NCBI RefSeq assembly: GCF_029360765.1
Contig: NZ_JARKNA010000002.1
Coordinates: 56,803 to 120,802, forward strand
DNA from: Terrimonas pollutisoli
GTDB taxonomy: Bacteria > Bacteroidota > Bacteroidia > Chitinophagales > Chitinophagaceae
Length of the DNA stretch: 64,000 bases
Reading direction: 5' to 3'
Of this stretch, positions 53,621-61,083 are shown one piece after another (the stretch's first letter is position 1; the number at the start of each line of letters is the position of its first letter). A program made the translations under genes and the position numbers. The notes below the pieces were generated by a model. That model was not told the DNA's origin and searched no databases. It was given only the letters and a program-made list of their open reading frames with translations.

Positions 53621-54400
53621 TTATTTGCCTGTAAAATTTGCTTTTCTTTTTTCCATAAACGCCGCCGCACCTTCTTTGGCGTCTGCCGTATCAAAGAGGT
53701 CTCCAAAAGTTTCTATTTCCACTGCATAACCATTTTTTGATTCATCAAACACGGCATTGGCAGCCCTGATACAGCCAGCAATGGCCAGCGGAGCTTTAGA
53801 GTTAATAATGTCTAAAATTGTTTTTGTTTTTGTCAATAATTCTTCCTGCGATACCACATAATTAACCAACCCATATTGCAATGCCTGGTTAGCATCGATC
53901 ATATTACCTGTCAGCAACAACTCCATGGCCCGGCCTTTACCAATCAATTGCACCAGGCGCTGCGTTCCTCCATAGCCCGGTATCAAACCAAGATTGACTT
54001 CTGGCTGACCAAACTTTGCATTAACAGCAGCGATACGGAAATGACAGCTCATGGCTAGTTCACAACCGCCACCCAGGGCAAAGCCATTGACAGCAGCAAC
54101 AATGGGTTTCGGGCTGTTTTCAATTTTAGAAAACACAAGGTCCTGCCCCCGCTGTGCCAATGCTTTTCCACCTGCTGCATCGAGTGAAGAAAACTCACTG
54201 ATATCAGCACCTGCTACAAATGCTTTTGAGCCACTACCCGTAATGATGGCCGACCTTGCTTCAGGGTTGCTGATCATTGCATCGATAGCGGCGCCAAGCT
54301 CTTCAATAACAGTTTTATTCAGGGCATTTAATTTATCGGGCCGATTGATGGTGATGGTGGTAATGTTATTTTCAGTTTGAACAAGCAGGGAGGAATACAT
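53621..54400 (-). CDS. Enoyl-CoA hydratase/isomerase family protein
   Basis: 259 aa crotonase. Visible: TITINRPDKLNALN, oxyanion-hole AFVAGADISEF and GFALGGGCELAMSCHF, catalytic Glu in FGQPEVNLGLIPGYGG. The C-terminal MEKRKANFTGK is typical of short-chain enoyl-CoA hydratases. It hydrates trans-2-enoyl-CoA in fatty acid or butyrate-type degradation in the cytoplasm. No other beta-oxidation gene adjoins. ATG 54400 avoids a six-residue leader that has no family match. Confidence 0.93.
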   Translation of the reverse strand: MYSSLLVQTENNITTITINRPDKLNALNKTVIEELGAAIDAMISNPEARSAIITGSGSKAFVAGADISEFSSLDAAGGKALAQRGQDLVFSKIENSPKPIVAAVNGFALGGGCELAMSCHFRIAAVNAKFGQPEVNLGLIPGYGGTQRLVQLIGKGRAMELLLTGNMIDANQALQYGLVNYVVSQEELLTKTKTILDIINSKAPLAIAGCIRAANAVFDESKNGYAVEIETFGDLFDTADAKEGAAAFMEKRKANFTGK

Positions 54401-54742
54401 AAAGAATATTTTTTTCAAAAATAGGGAAGTAGCTAAATATATACCTTCGGCTGAAACAAAATCGGGTTTAAAAAATTACATTTGAAATGAGCCATGATAA
54501 TGCTTATCACCAACCGGGATGATTATTTGGCGAACCTGTCTGCCGACAGGCAAGATTCTATTTGGCCAAAAAACAATAAAAAATAAACAAATGAAAATAG
54601 GGTCTTGAGCAGGTTACTTTTTATCTTCAGAAAATCATAATCAATCGGAATAACAAAAATATTCGCTGCTATTAGAGATAAGCGTAATGAATTTGTTAAT
54701 CAAAACCTTGTTTCACCGGATTAAAACAATAGAAAATAAATT
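54401..54742. other. 342-bp divergent spacer
   Basis: It contains CCTGTCTGCCGACAGG (54535-54550), an interrupted palindrome of a kind dispersed in Bacteroidota genomes; otherwise nothing recognisable. Promoters for both flanking genes must lie here. Confidence 0.6.
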
Positions 54743-55927
54743 ATGAAGCGCTGTATTGTTTTCTTTTTGGTTTTAGTGATGATAAACGCCTATTCTCAGA
54801 AGGACAAAAAAGTGATGGCCCGCCTTATCAAAGAAAATATGGACCTGGCCGTAAAGCAATATAAATACATGGCGAGTCTTACACCAGTAGATTCTATGCC
54901 ACGTTCCTTCGATGCAAACCGCTTTATTGCCAGTAATACTGATTGGTGGACCAGTGGGTTTTTCCCTGGCACATTGTGGTATATCTATGAATACTCTAAG
55001 AACACGTCGATAAAAGCAGAAGCCGAACGACGATTGGCGATCCTTGAAAAAGAAAAATATTATACCGGTAACCATGATCTTGGTTTTATGATCTATTGCA
55101 GTTTCGGGAATGCATATCGCATTACCGGTGTACCGGCTTATAAAGATGTGGTGACGACTGCGGCTGAAACATTGATCAAGCGCTACCGGCCAACTATTCG
55201 TGCTATTCAATCCTGGAATTCGCTGAAGGATACGATATGCCCGGTTATCATTGATAATATGATGAACCTCGAGTTGCTCAATTGGGTGAGTGACGAACTC
55301 AGAGAACCTAAATACAAAGTAATTGCTATCGACCATGCCAATACAACATTAAAAAATCATTTCAGGGCTGATAACAGCTCTTATCATGTGCTTGATTATG
55401 CTGCCTCGGATGGCGGAATTGTGAAAAAGAAAACTGCGCAGGGATATAGCGATGAGTCAGCCTGGGCAAGAGGCCAGTCATGGGGGCTTTATGGCTATAA
55501 TATTATGTATCGCTTCACCAAAGAGCCTGCTTATCTTGAGCAGGCCAGGAAAATCGCCGCATTCCTGGTGGATCATCCGACTGTACCGGCTGATAAAATT
55601 CCTTACTGGGATTATAATGCACCGATCACCCGCTATACTTATCGGGATGTATCGGCTGCTTCAATTATGGCGTCAGCTTTGTTGGAATTAGCACAATACA
55701 CCAGCGAAGAAGAGTCTAAAAAATATATTCAGAGGGCGGTTGATATCCTGAAATCACTTTCCACACCAACCTATCGTGCCGAACCAGGGTCAAATGGTGG
55801 CTTTATTTTAAAACACAGTGTTGGTTCATTGCCGCACAAATCAGAAGTTGATGTGCCGTTGACCTATGCCGATTATTATTTTATCGAAGCTTTATTGAGG
55901 TATAAGAAATGGTATCTTAATGATTGA
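54743..55927 (+). CDS. Glycoside hydrolase family 88 (unsaturated glucuronyl hydrolase)
   Basis: 394 aa with signal peptide (MKRCIVFFLVLVMINAYSQ). An (alpha/alpha)6 fold with the two catalytic Asp: Asp112 in NHDLGFM and Asp171 in IIDNMMNLELL, plus QSWGLYGYNIMY. GH88 removes unsaturated uronic acid from oligosaccharides made by polysaccharide lyases. No lyase is in the window, so the source (glycosaminoglycan, rhamnogalacturonan, ulvan) is unknown. Confidence 0.92.
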   Translation: MKRCIVFFLVLVMINAYSQKDKKVMARLIKENMDLAVKQYKYMASLTPVDSMPRSFDANRFIASNTDWWTSGFFPGTLWYIYEYSKNTSIKAEAERRLAILEKEKYYTGNHDLGFMIYCSFGNAYRITGVPAYKDVVTTAAETLIKRYRPTIRAIQSWNSLKDTICPVIIDNMMNLELLNWVSDELREPKYKVIAIDHANTTLKNHFRADNSSYHVLDYAASDGGIVKKKTAQGYSDESAWARGQSWGLYGYNIMYRFTKEPAYLEQARKIAAFLVDHPTVPADKIPYWDYNAPITRYTYRDVSAASIMASALLELAQYTSEEESKKYIQRAVDILKSLSTPTYRAEPGSNGGFILKHSVGSLPHKSEVDVPLTYADYYFIEALLRYKKWYLND

Positions 55928-55936
55928 AAGAGAAGC

Positions 55937-56344
55937 TTAAAAATTTCTGTTCTTCTTTACCCAATCAGTGATGTAATCAGCAATCTCGCTGGTGGTAGTG
56001 CCGGGAGCAAATAATTTTCCCGCTCCCATTTCATTTAATGTTCTCATATCATCTTCAGGGATGATGCCGCCTCCGGTGAGTAACACATCGCTCATCTGTT
56101 TTTCTTTCATCAATTGAATCACTCTTGGGAATACCGTCATATGGGCACCGGATAAAATACTGATGCCGATAGCATCTACATCCTCCTGCAAAGCAGCATT
56201 TACTACCATTTCGGGTGTTTGGCGAAGGCCCGTGTAAATTACTTCCATGCCTGCGTCACGAAGCGCAGTGGCGATGACCTTCGCTCCGCGGTCATGACCA
56301 TCTAATCCTACTTTGGCAACCAAAACTCTGACGGGTCTGTTCAT
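55937..56344 (-). CDS. Cobalamin-binding domain protein (small methylmalonyl-CoA-mutase type)
   Basis: 135 aa, only the B12 domain: [14 protein letters not shown] with the axial His, [26 protein letters not shown] and [11 protein letters not shown]. Equal to the C-terminal part of methylmalonyl-CoA mutase. As a separate protein it is the small subunit of a two-chain acyl-CoA mutase whose large subunit is not in the window, or a B12 donor. The catalytic barrel is absent. Confidence 0.9.
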   Translation of the reverse strand: MNRPVRVLVAKVGLDGHDRGAKVIATALRDAGMEVIYTGLRQTPEMVVNAALQEDVDAIGISILSGAHMTVFPRVIQLMKEKQMSDVLLTGGGIIPEDDMRTLNEMGAGKLFAPGTTTSEIADYITDWVKKNRNF

Positions 56345-56475
56345 ATTGGCGATTGTTCGTGGTCAAAAATAAGCATAGGGTTGGATTATTCTTTAATTTT
56401 CCAATTCAATGCTGACGATTGTGTTCAAAGAAGTTCATTTCAAGTAAAACTATTTTCTTATTCTTAACCTGGTGT

Positions 56476-57465
56476 ATGCGCTATAGAAAATTCGGTAATA
56501 CCGATTTAATGGTAAGTGAAATAGGATTTGGCGCCTGGGCTATTGGTGGGGGAGCTATGATCGGAAATACAGCAATTGGTTGGGGTAATGCTGATGATAA
56601 TGAATCAAAGGCGGCAATACTGCGGTCAGTTGAACTGGGAATTAATTTTTTTGATACGGCCGATATCTATGGTTTAGGACATTCAGAGCAGTTGATCGGC
56701 GAAGTATTGGGCAACCGGCAGGATATTATAATCGCAACTAAAGTGGGTAATGTATCGAGAGACGATCGATTCACGGTTGATTATTCAGGGGAATATATTG
56801 TAAGAGCCTGTGAAGAAAGTCTGAAGCGATTGAAACGGGATGCTATCGATTATTATCAATTACATACGGCAAGGTTGTCGCACTTGCTGCAAGGCGATTG
56901 TTTGGAAGCGATGAAACAGTTGCAGCAACAGGGAAAGATTCGTTACTGGGGTATTTCCTTGAACACCTTTGATCCTTTTCCGGAAGCCGAATTTTTTATG
57001 CAACAAAAAACAGGCAGTGGGTTTCAGTTAGTCTTAAATATGCTAAACCAAAAAGCGCTACCCCTTGTAAAGAAAGCGTCGCAAGCGGGCTATGGCATCA
57101 TTGCCAGGATGCCTTTGCAATTTGGTTTGTTAACGGGTAAGTTTGATGATAAAGTCTCGTTTCCCGACAATGATCACCGGAGGAACCGGCTAACAAAAGA
57201 AATAATTGAAGCGGCTAACCATGCGTTGGGTCCGGCTTGGGAATTATGCGGGAAATATAACATCAACAAGACGCAGTTGGCGTTAAGTTATATTTTAAGC
57301 TATCTAGAAGTTGCTACGGTTATTCCCGGTATCCGGACGGCAAGTCATGCCGAAAAAAATATTGCAGGCATGGTCCATCTCACCCCGGAAGACAGGGACT
57401 TAATTGAACAATTGGGAACCGGTCCTTTAATTGTAGTAATGGAACTAATACAAAAACAAGGTTAA
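56476..57465 (+). CDS. Aldo/keto reductase
   Basis: 329 aa. The (beta/alpha)8 AKR family start is MRYRKFGNTDLMVSEIGFGAW; catalytic Asp, Tyr and Lys lie in FFDTADIYGLGHSEQ and IIATKVGN, and the late segment ATVIPGIRTASHAEKN is the NADPH site. It reduces aldehydes or sugar ketones. The start at 56476 is at the family position. Its stop overlaps that of gltX by 4 bp on the opposite strand. Confidence 0.92.
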   Translation: MRYRKFGNTDLMVSEIGFGAWAIGGGAMIGNTAIGWGNADDNESKAAILRSVELGINFFDTADIYGLGHSEQLIGEVLGNRQDIIIATKVGNVSRDDRFTVDYSGEYIVRACEESLKRLKRDAIDYYQLHTARLSHLLQGDCLEAMKQLQQQGKIRYWGISLNTFDPFPEAEFFMQQKTGSGFQLVLNMLNQKALPLVKKASQAGYGIIARMPLQFGLLTGKFDDKVSFPDNDHRRNRLTKEIIEAANHALGPAWELCGKYNINKTQLALSYILSYLEVATVIPGIRTASHAEKNIAGMVHLTPEDRDLIEQLGTGPLIVVMELIQKQG

Positions 57466-58982
57466 AAGACTTCGATTGCTTTTTTGATTCTTTCAATTGT
57501 TTCTTCCTTTCCGATTATTTCAGCAATATTAAAAACCGGAGGGCCGAATTTACCACCAACCAGCATTATCCGAAATGGCAATTGGAGTTCACCCGGTTTT
57601 ATATTTTTTTCAACAGCCAATTCTTTGAATAGGTTTTCCAGCGACGTGGCGCCCCATTCGGTTTGGTTATTTATTTTTTCCGAATAGGTGATAAAGAAAT
57701 TTTTCTTGTCTTCATTCCATTTGGGTCTGACGGCGTTTACATCATACTCACCGGGTGATTGAAAGAAGAAGGATGATTGATCATAAAAATCAGTCAGCAA
57801 TGTACAACGGTCTTTTACCAATCCGATCACTTTTTCCAATAAGTCATCATCCGAAACTGCAATGCTTTTTTCATTCAGGAAGCTTCTGACTTCTGACTTC
57901 AGACTTCCGATTTCCGACCTCTTTATCCATTCATGATTGAACCATTTGGCTTTTTCGTAATCAAATTTGGCTCCGCCGCTATGTACTCTTTCAATTGAAA
58001 ATTTCTCAATCAATTCTTCTTTCGTAAAAATTTCCTGTTCAGTACCATCATTCCAGCCTAATAATGCCAGCAGGTTGATAAATGCTTCCGGTAAAAATCC
58101 TTTTTCCTTAAATCCTTCTGTCAATTCATTAGTCCTGGGGTCGGTCCAGTTCATAGCAAATACGGGGAAGCCATATTTAGAACCATCTCTTTTACTCAGT
58201 TTGCCATTCGGACCAAGGATCAAAGGGAAATGTGCCCATTGCGGCATGTTTTCCAGGCCAAACAAATATTTCCACAGAAGAATATGAACCGGTGCACTAG
58301 GTAACCACTCTTCACCCCGAAACGCATGGCTGACCTTCATCAAATAGTCGTCTACTACGACGGCAAGATGATAAGTAGGCATGCCATCCGCTTTCAGTAA
58401 TACTTTATCATCTACAATAGATGTATCAAAATGCACTTCGCCACGGATCATGTCAGTAAAAGAAATGGTTTCATGATGTGGCATCTTTATGCGGATCACA
58501 TGTTTGGTACCGGCCGCTAAAAATTTTTTTGTCTCTTCAGCCGATAGCGAAATAGAGTTCCGCATCTTATTTCTTACGGACTGATCGTATTGCGGTGAAG
58601 GATTTTCCGTGGTTTTAAAATCATGCCGCATTTTTTCCAACTCTTCAGGAGTGTCAAATGCATAATAAGCATGACCCGCCTCAACGAGTTGTTCTGCATA
58701 TTGGCGATAGAGTTCTTTTCTTTCACTTTGCCGGTAAGGTCCATAGCTGCCACCATGTACCGGGCTCTCATCAGGTTCTAAACCTGCCCATGTCAAACAA
58801 TCAAAAATATACTGTTCCGCTCCGGGTACGTAACGGCTCTGATCAGTATCCTCGATGCGAAGTATAAAATCACCGTTATGGTGTTTTGCAAACAAATAAT
58901 TATATAAAACAGTTCTTACGCCACCTAAATGCAAACCGCCGGTAGGACTTGGCGCAAAACGAACCCTTACTTTTTTACTCAT
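57462..58982 (-). CDS. gltX: Glutamate--tRNA ligase
   Basis: 506 aa class I synthetase. HIGH-type motif in RFAPSPTGGLHLGG, KMSKS-type KLSKRDGS, and the zinc/acceptor region between. Charges tRNA-Glu with glutamate. Odd: near residue 360, RSEIGSLKSEVRSF follows NHEWIKR; the DNA there (57883-57917) is a run of degenerate 7-bp units inside the anticodon-binding region, kept in frame. The gene is probably still functional because the extra residues fit between helices. Confidence 0.95.
   Translation of the reverse strand: MSKKVRVRFAPSPTGGLHLGGVRTVLYNYLFAKHHNGDFILRIEDTDQSRYVPGAEQYIFDCLTWAGLEPDESPVHGGSYGPYRQSERKELYRQYAEQLVEAGHAYYAFDTPEELEKMRHDFKTTENPSPQYDQSVRNKMRNSISLSAEETKKFLAAGTKHVIRIKMPHHETISFTDMIRGEVHFDTSIVDDKVLLKADGMPTYHLAVVVDDYLMKVSHAFRGEEWLPSAPVHILLWKYLFGLENMPQWAHFPLILGPNGKLSKRDGSKYGFPVFAMNWTDPRTNELTEGFKEKGFLPEAFINLLALLGWNDGTEQEIFTKEELIEKFSIERVHSGGAKFDYEKAKWFNHEWIKRSEIGSLKSEVRSFLNEKSIAVSDDDLLEKVIGLVKDRCTLLTDFYDQSSFFFQSPGEYDVNAVRPKWNEDKKNFFITYSEKINNQTEWGATSLENLFKELAVEKNIKPGELQLPFRIMLVGGKFGPPVFNIAEIIGKEETIERIKKAIEVF
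57883..57917. repeat. Heptanucleotide array inside gltX
   Basis: Five 7-bp units CTTCTGA, CTTCTGA, CTTCAGA, CTTCCGA and TTTCCGA in the plus-strand reading, 35 bp, encode about twelve residues of GltX. Same period as the arrays at 43854, 59007 and 59051. Confidence 0.8.
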
Positions 58983-59006
58983 AGGCTGCAAAGATAACAA
59001 AGGAAG

Positions 59007-59090
59007 GCACAAGGCTCAGGGCACAAGACACAAGACTTAAAAATCGATTTCTTGTTCCTTGTTTTTTTTCTTGTTCCTAGTACCTTGTGC
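59007..59090. repeat. Heptanucleotide arrays in inverted pair
   Basis: Units GCACAAG, GCTCAGG, GCACAAG and ACACAAG at 59007-59034, then CTTGTTC, CTTGTTT at 59051-59064 and CTTGTTC, CTAGTAC, CTTGTGC at 59070-59090, the last being the complement of GCACAAG. They fill the divergent gltX/deacetylase spacer. Confidence 0.75.
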
Positions 59091-59094
59091 TTTT

Positions 59095-59733
59095 ATGAAA
59101 TATTTTGTAAAAACTCCCTGGTGGCTCAAAAAAATTTATTCTTCTTACCTGTGGAGTGTTGACACAAAAGAAAAGAATGTGTACCTCACATTTGACGATG
59201 GCCCGCATGCTGTTGCTACTCCTTTTGTCCTGGACCAATTGAAGCAGTACAATGCCAAAGCGACTTTTTTTTGCATTGGTAAAAATGTATTGGCCGAACC
59301 GCAGATCTACAGAAGAATCTTAGATGAGGGACATGCGGTAGGAAATCATACGCATCATCATTTGAATGGTTGGAAAACGAAAAGTGAAATGTATTTGGCT
59401 GATGTGAATGAAGCAGGGAAATATATTGACTCCATTTTGTTTCGACCTCCGTATGGAAGAATCACTTCATTCCAGGCAAAAAATATCAATGCCGCACTAA
59501 AAAAGAATAATGTAAAGATTATTATGTGGGATGTGATAAGTGGTGATTTTGATGAATCACTTACCGGAGAACAATGTTTGCAAAATGTAATTTTGAATGC
59601 AACAAGTGGTTCAATCATTGTTATGCATGATAGTCAAAAAGCTTTTGCACGACTTGAATTCTTTTTACCGTTGATGCTTTCTTTTTTTTATGAGAAGGGA
59701 TATCAATTAAAGAAGTTAGAAGGATTCGGGTAG
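59095..59733 (+). CDS. Polysaccharide deacetylase (NodB/CE4 domain)
   Basis: 212 aa. CE4 motifs: TFDDGPH (catalytic base and metal Asp), GNHTHHH (metal His), FRPPYGR and WDVISGDFDES, LHD-like IVMHDSQKAF. It removes N-acetyl groups from peptidoglycan or another GlcNAc polymer. No signal peptide, only a hydrophobic stretch with YSSYLWSV; ATG 59095 follows the repeat. A terminator follows. Confidence 0.9.
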   Translation: MKYFVKTPWWLKKIYSSYLWSVDTKEKNVYLTFDDGPHAVATPFVLDQLKQYNAKATFFCIGKNVLAEPQIYRRILDEGHAVGNHTHHHLNGWKTKSEMYLADVNEAGKYIDSILFRPPYGRITSFQAKNINAALKKNNVKIIMWDVISGDFDESLTGEQCLQNVILNATSGSIIVMHDSQKAFARLEFFLPLMLSFFYEKGYQLKKLEGFG

Positions 59734-59809
59734 AAAAAATAATAGAGAAGGGAAAATAATAATTTATAAAAAACTGATTATAAAGCGTTGGTATTCAGTT
59801 AAAAATTTA

Positions 59810-59839
59810 GGGCCTGGGTAGAAACCCTGGCCCGTTTTT
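59810..59839 (+). terminator. Rho-independent terminator
   Basis: GGGCCTGGGT (59810-59819) pairs with ACCCTGGCCC (59824-59833) around AGAA with one mismatched pair, followed by GTTTTTAAT. It should end the deacetylase transcript. Confidence 0.8.
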
Positions 59840-59965
59840 AATCCGTACCCTATGAAAACTGGGCTAAAGGTAAAATAATTTTTCATTAATCCAAACTAAT
59901 TTACAAGTGTTTGTGGCTGGTTTGCAGGAATATTTCGGCCCCTTGTAAGACTTAATTTTGAGCCT

Positions 59966-60733
59966 ATGAATCTGATTGATACCCATGCACATATTTATTT
60001 AAATGACTTCGCGGATGACCGGCCGGCAATACTGGACAGGGCGAAGCAAACCGGGATAGAGAAAATCCTGATGCCGGCCATCGACTCAGCTACGCACCCG
60101 GCAATGCTGGAACTGGAGACAGAAAATCCAGGTTTTTGTATCAGTATGATGGGGCTTCATCCCTGCTCTGTAAACGAGAATTTTTTGGAGGAGTTGGCAA
60201 AGGTTGAGCAATATTTGACCGAACAGAGATTTGTGGCAATAGGTGAGATTGGGCTTGACTTCTACTGGGATGTTAGTTTTAAAGAACAACAGTATATAGC
60301 ATTTCGCCGGCAAATCGAGCTGGCAATAGATTATGGTCTTCCGATTGCGATACATTCCCGCAACTCTACAGACGAATGCATCCAGGTAGTAAAGGAGTAT
60401 AAGAACAGTCAATTAAAGGGGGTATTCCATTGTTTTTCGGGCTCATCCGAACAAGCCATACAAATTATTGAGCTGGGTTTTTACCTGGGAATTGGAGGAG
60501 TATTGACTTTTAAAAATGCCGGACTGGATAAGGTGACCATGGATATTTCCGTTGATCATATACTATTGGAAACGGATGCTCCTTACCTGGCGCCGGTTCC
60601 TTTCCGGGGTAAACGGAATGAATGCAGCTATATTTCCTACACGGCGCAGAAGCTGGCTGACTTAAAAGAAACTACGGTAGAAAACATTGCTAAGTTGACC
60701 AGCAGCAATGCCCAAAAATTATTCGGGCTCTAA
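59966..60733 (+). CDS. TatD family metal-dependent hydrolase (DNase)
   Basis: 255 aa. Barrel motifs: NLIDTHAHIYLNDF, GLHPCSVNEN, IGEIGLDFYWDVS, IHSRN, KGVFHCFSGS and ILLETDAPYLAP, giving the His/Glu/Asp metal site of TatD/YcfH nucleases. It removes 3' damaged or unpaired nucleotides and is a common housekeeping gene. A tRNA-Ser gene follows after 36 bp. Confidence 0.94.
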   Translation: MNLIDTHAHIYLNDFADDRPAILDRAKQTGIEKILMPAIDSATHPAMLELETENPGFCISMMGLHPCSVNENFLEELAKVEQYLTEQRFVAIGEIGLDFYWDVSFKEQQYIAFRRQIELAIDYGLPIAIHSRNSTDECIQVVKEYKNSQLKGVFHCFSGSSEQAIQIIELGFYLGIGGVLTFKNAGLDKVTMDISVDHILLETDAPYLAPVPFRGKRNECSYISYTAQKLADLKETTVENIAKLTSSNAQKLFGL

Positions 60734-60769
60734 AGTCTGAAACCGTATTTTTGCAGCCCTTAATAAAAA

Positions 60770-60856
60770 GGAGACTTGTCCGAGTGGTTGAAGGAGCACG
60801 CCTGGAAAGTGTGTATACGGGAAACCGTATCAAGGGTTCGAATCCCTTAGTCTCCG
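60770..60856 (+). tRNA. tRNA-Ser (anticodon GGA)
   Basis: 87 nt. Acceptor stem GGAGACT/AGTCTCC with discriminator G, D-loop GAGTGGTTGAAGG, anticodon loop CTGGAAA (anticodon GGA), a long variable arm TACGG/CCGTA with GAAA loop, and T-arm GGGTTCGAATCCC. CCA is not encoded. Read by eye as complete and unbroken. Confidence 0.96.
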
Positions 60857-61083
60857 CTAAAGTTTTTTTGCATGCAGATAATGCAAAATGATAAAAGCGC
60901 TTGATATGCAAGATTAATTGTAATTGAGCAAATGTATCTGTAAGAAAAAAAAGTGCACTTTTTCGATGTGCATTCAGTGGCTCAAAACTGGCCCTGTTAT
61001 CCCTCTTAAATATCTTTTTTTGCCGGGCAGCTTATCCTTTTTTTAAATTGCTAATGGTAGAGTCGGCGCTGACTACACTAACT
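60857..61083. other. Gene-free spacer after tRNA-Ser
   Basis: 227 bp without coding frame or strong hairpin. A short minus-strand frame passes through the tRNA and is a shadow. Downstream of tRNA genes is a usual integration place, but I see no integrase or attachment repeat. Confidence 0.5.

Noticed and set aside
60690..60911. Minus-strand frame across tRNA-Ser
   Set aside because: It covers a complete tRNA gene; overlapping coding is very unlikely.
60770..61083. tRNA-Ser as an integration site of a mobile island
   Set aside because: No integrase and no repeat of the tRNA 3' end within the window.
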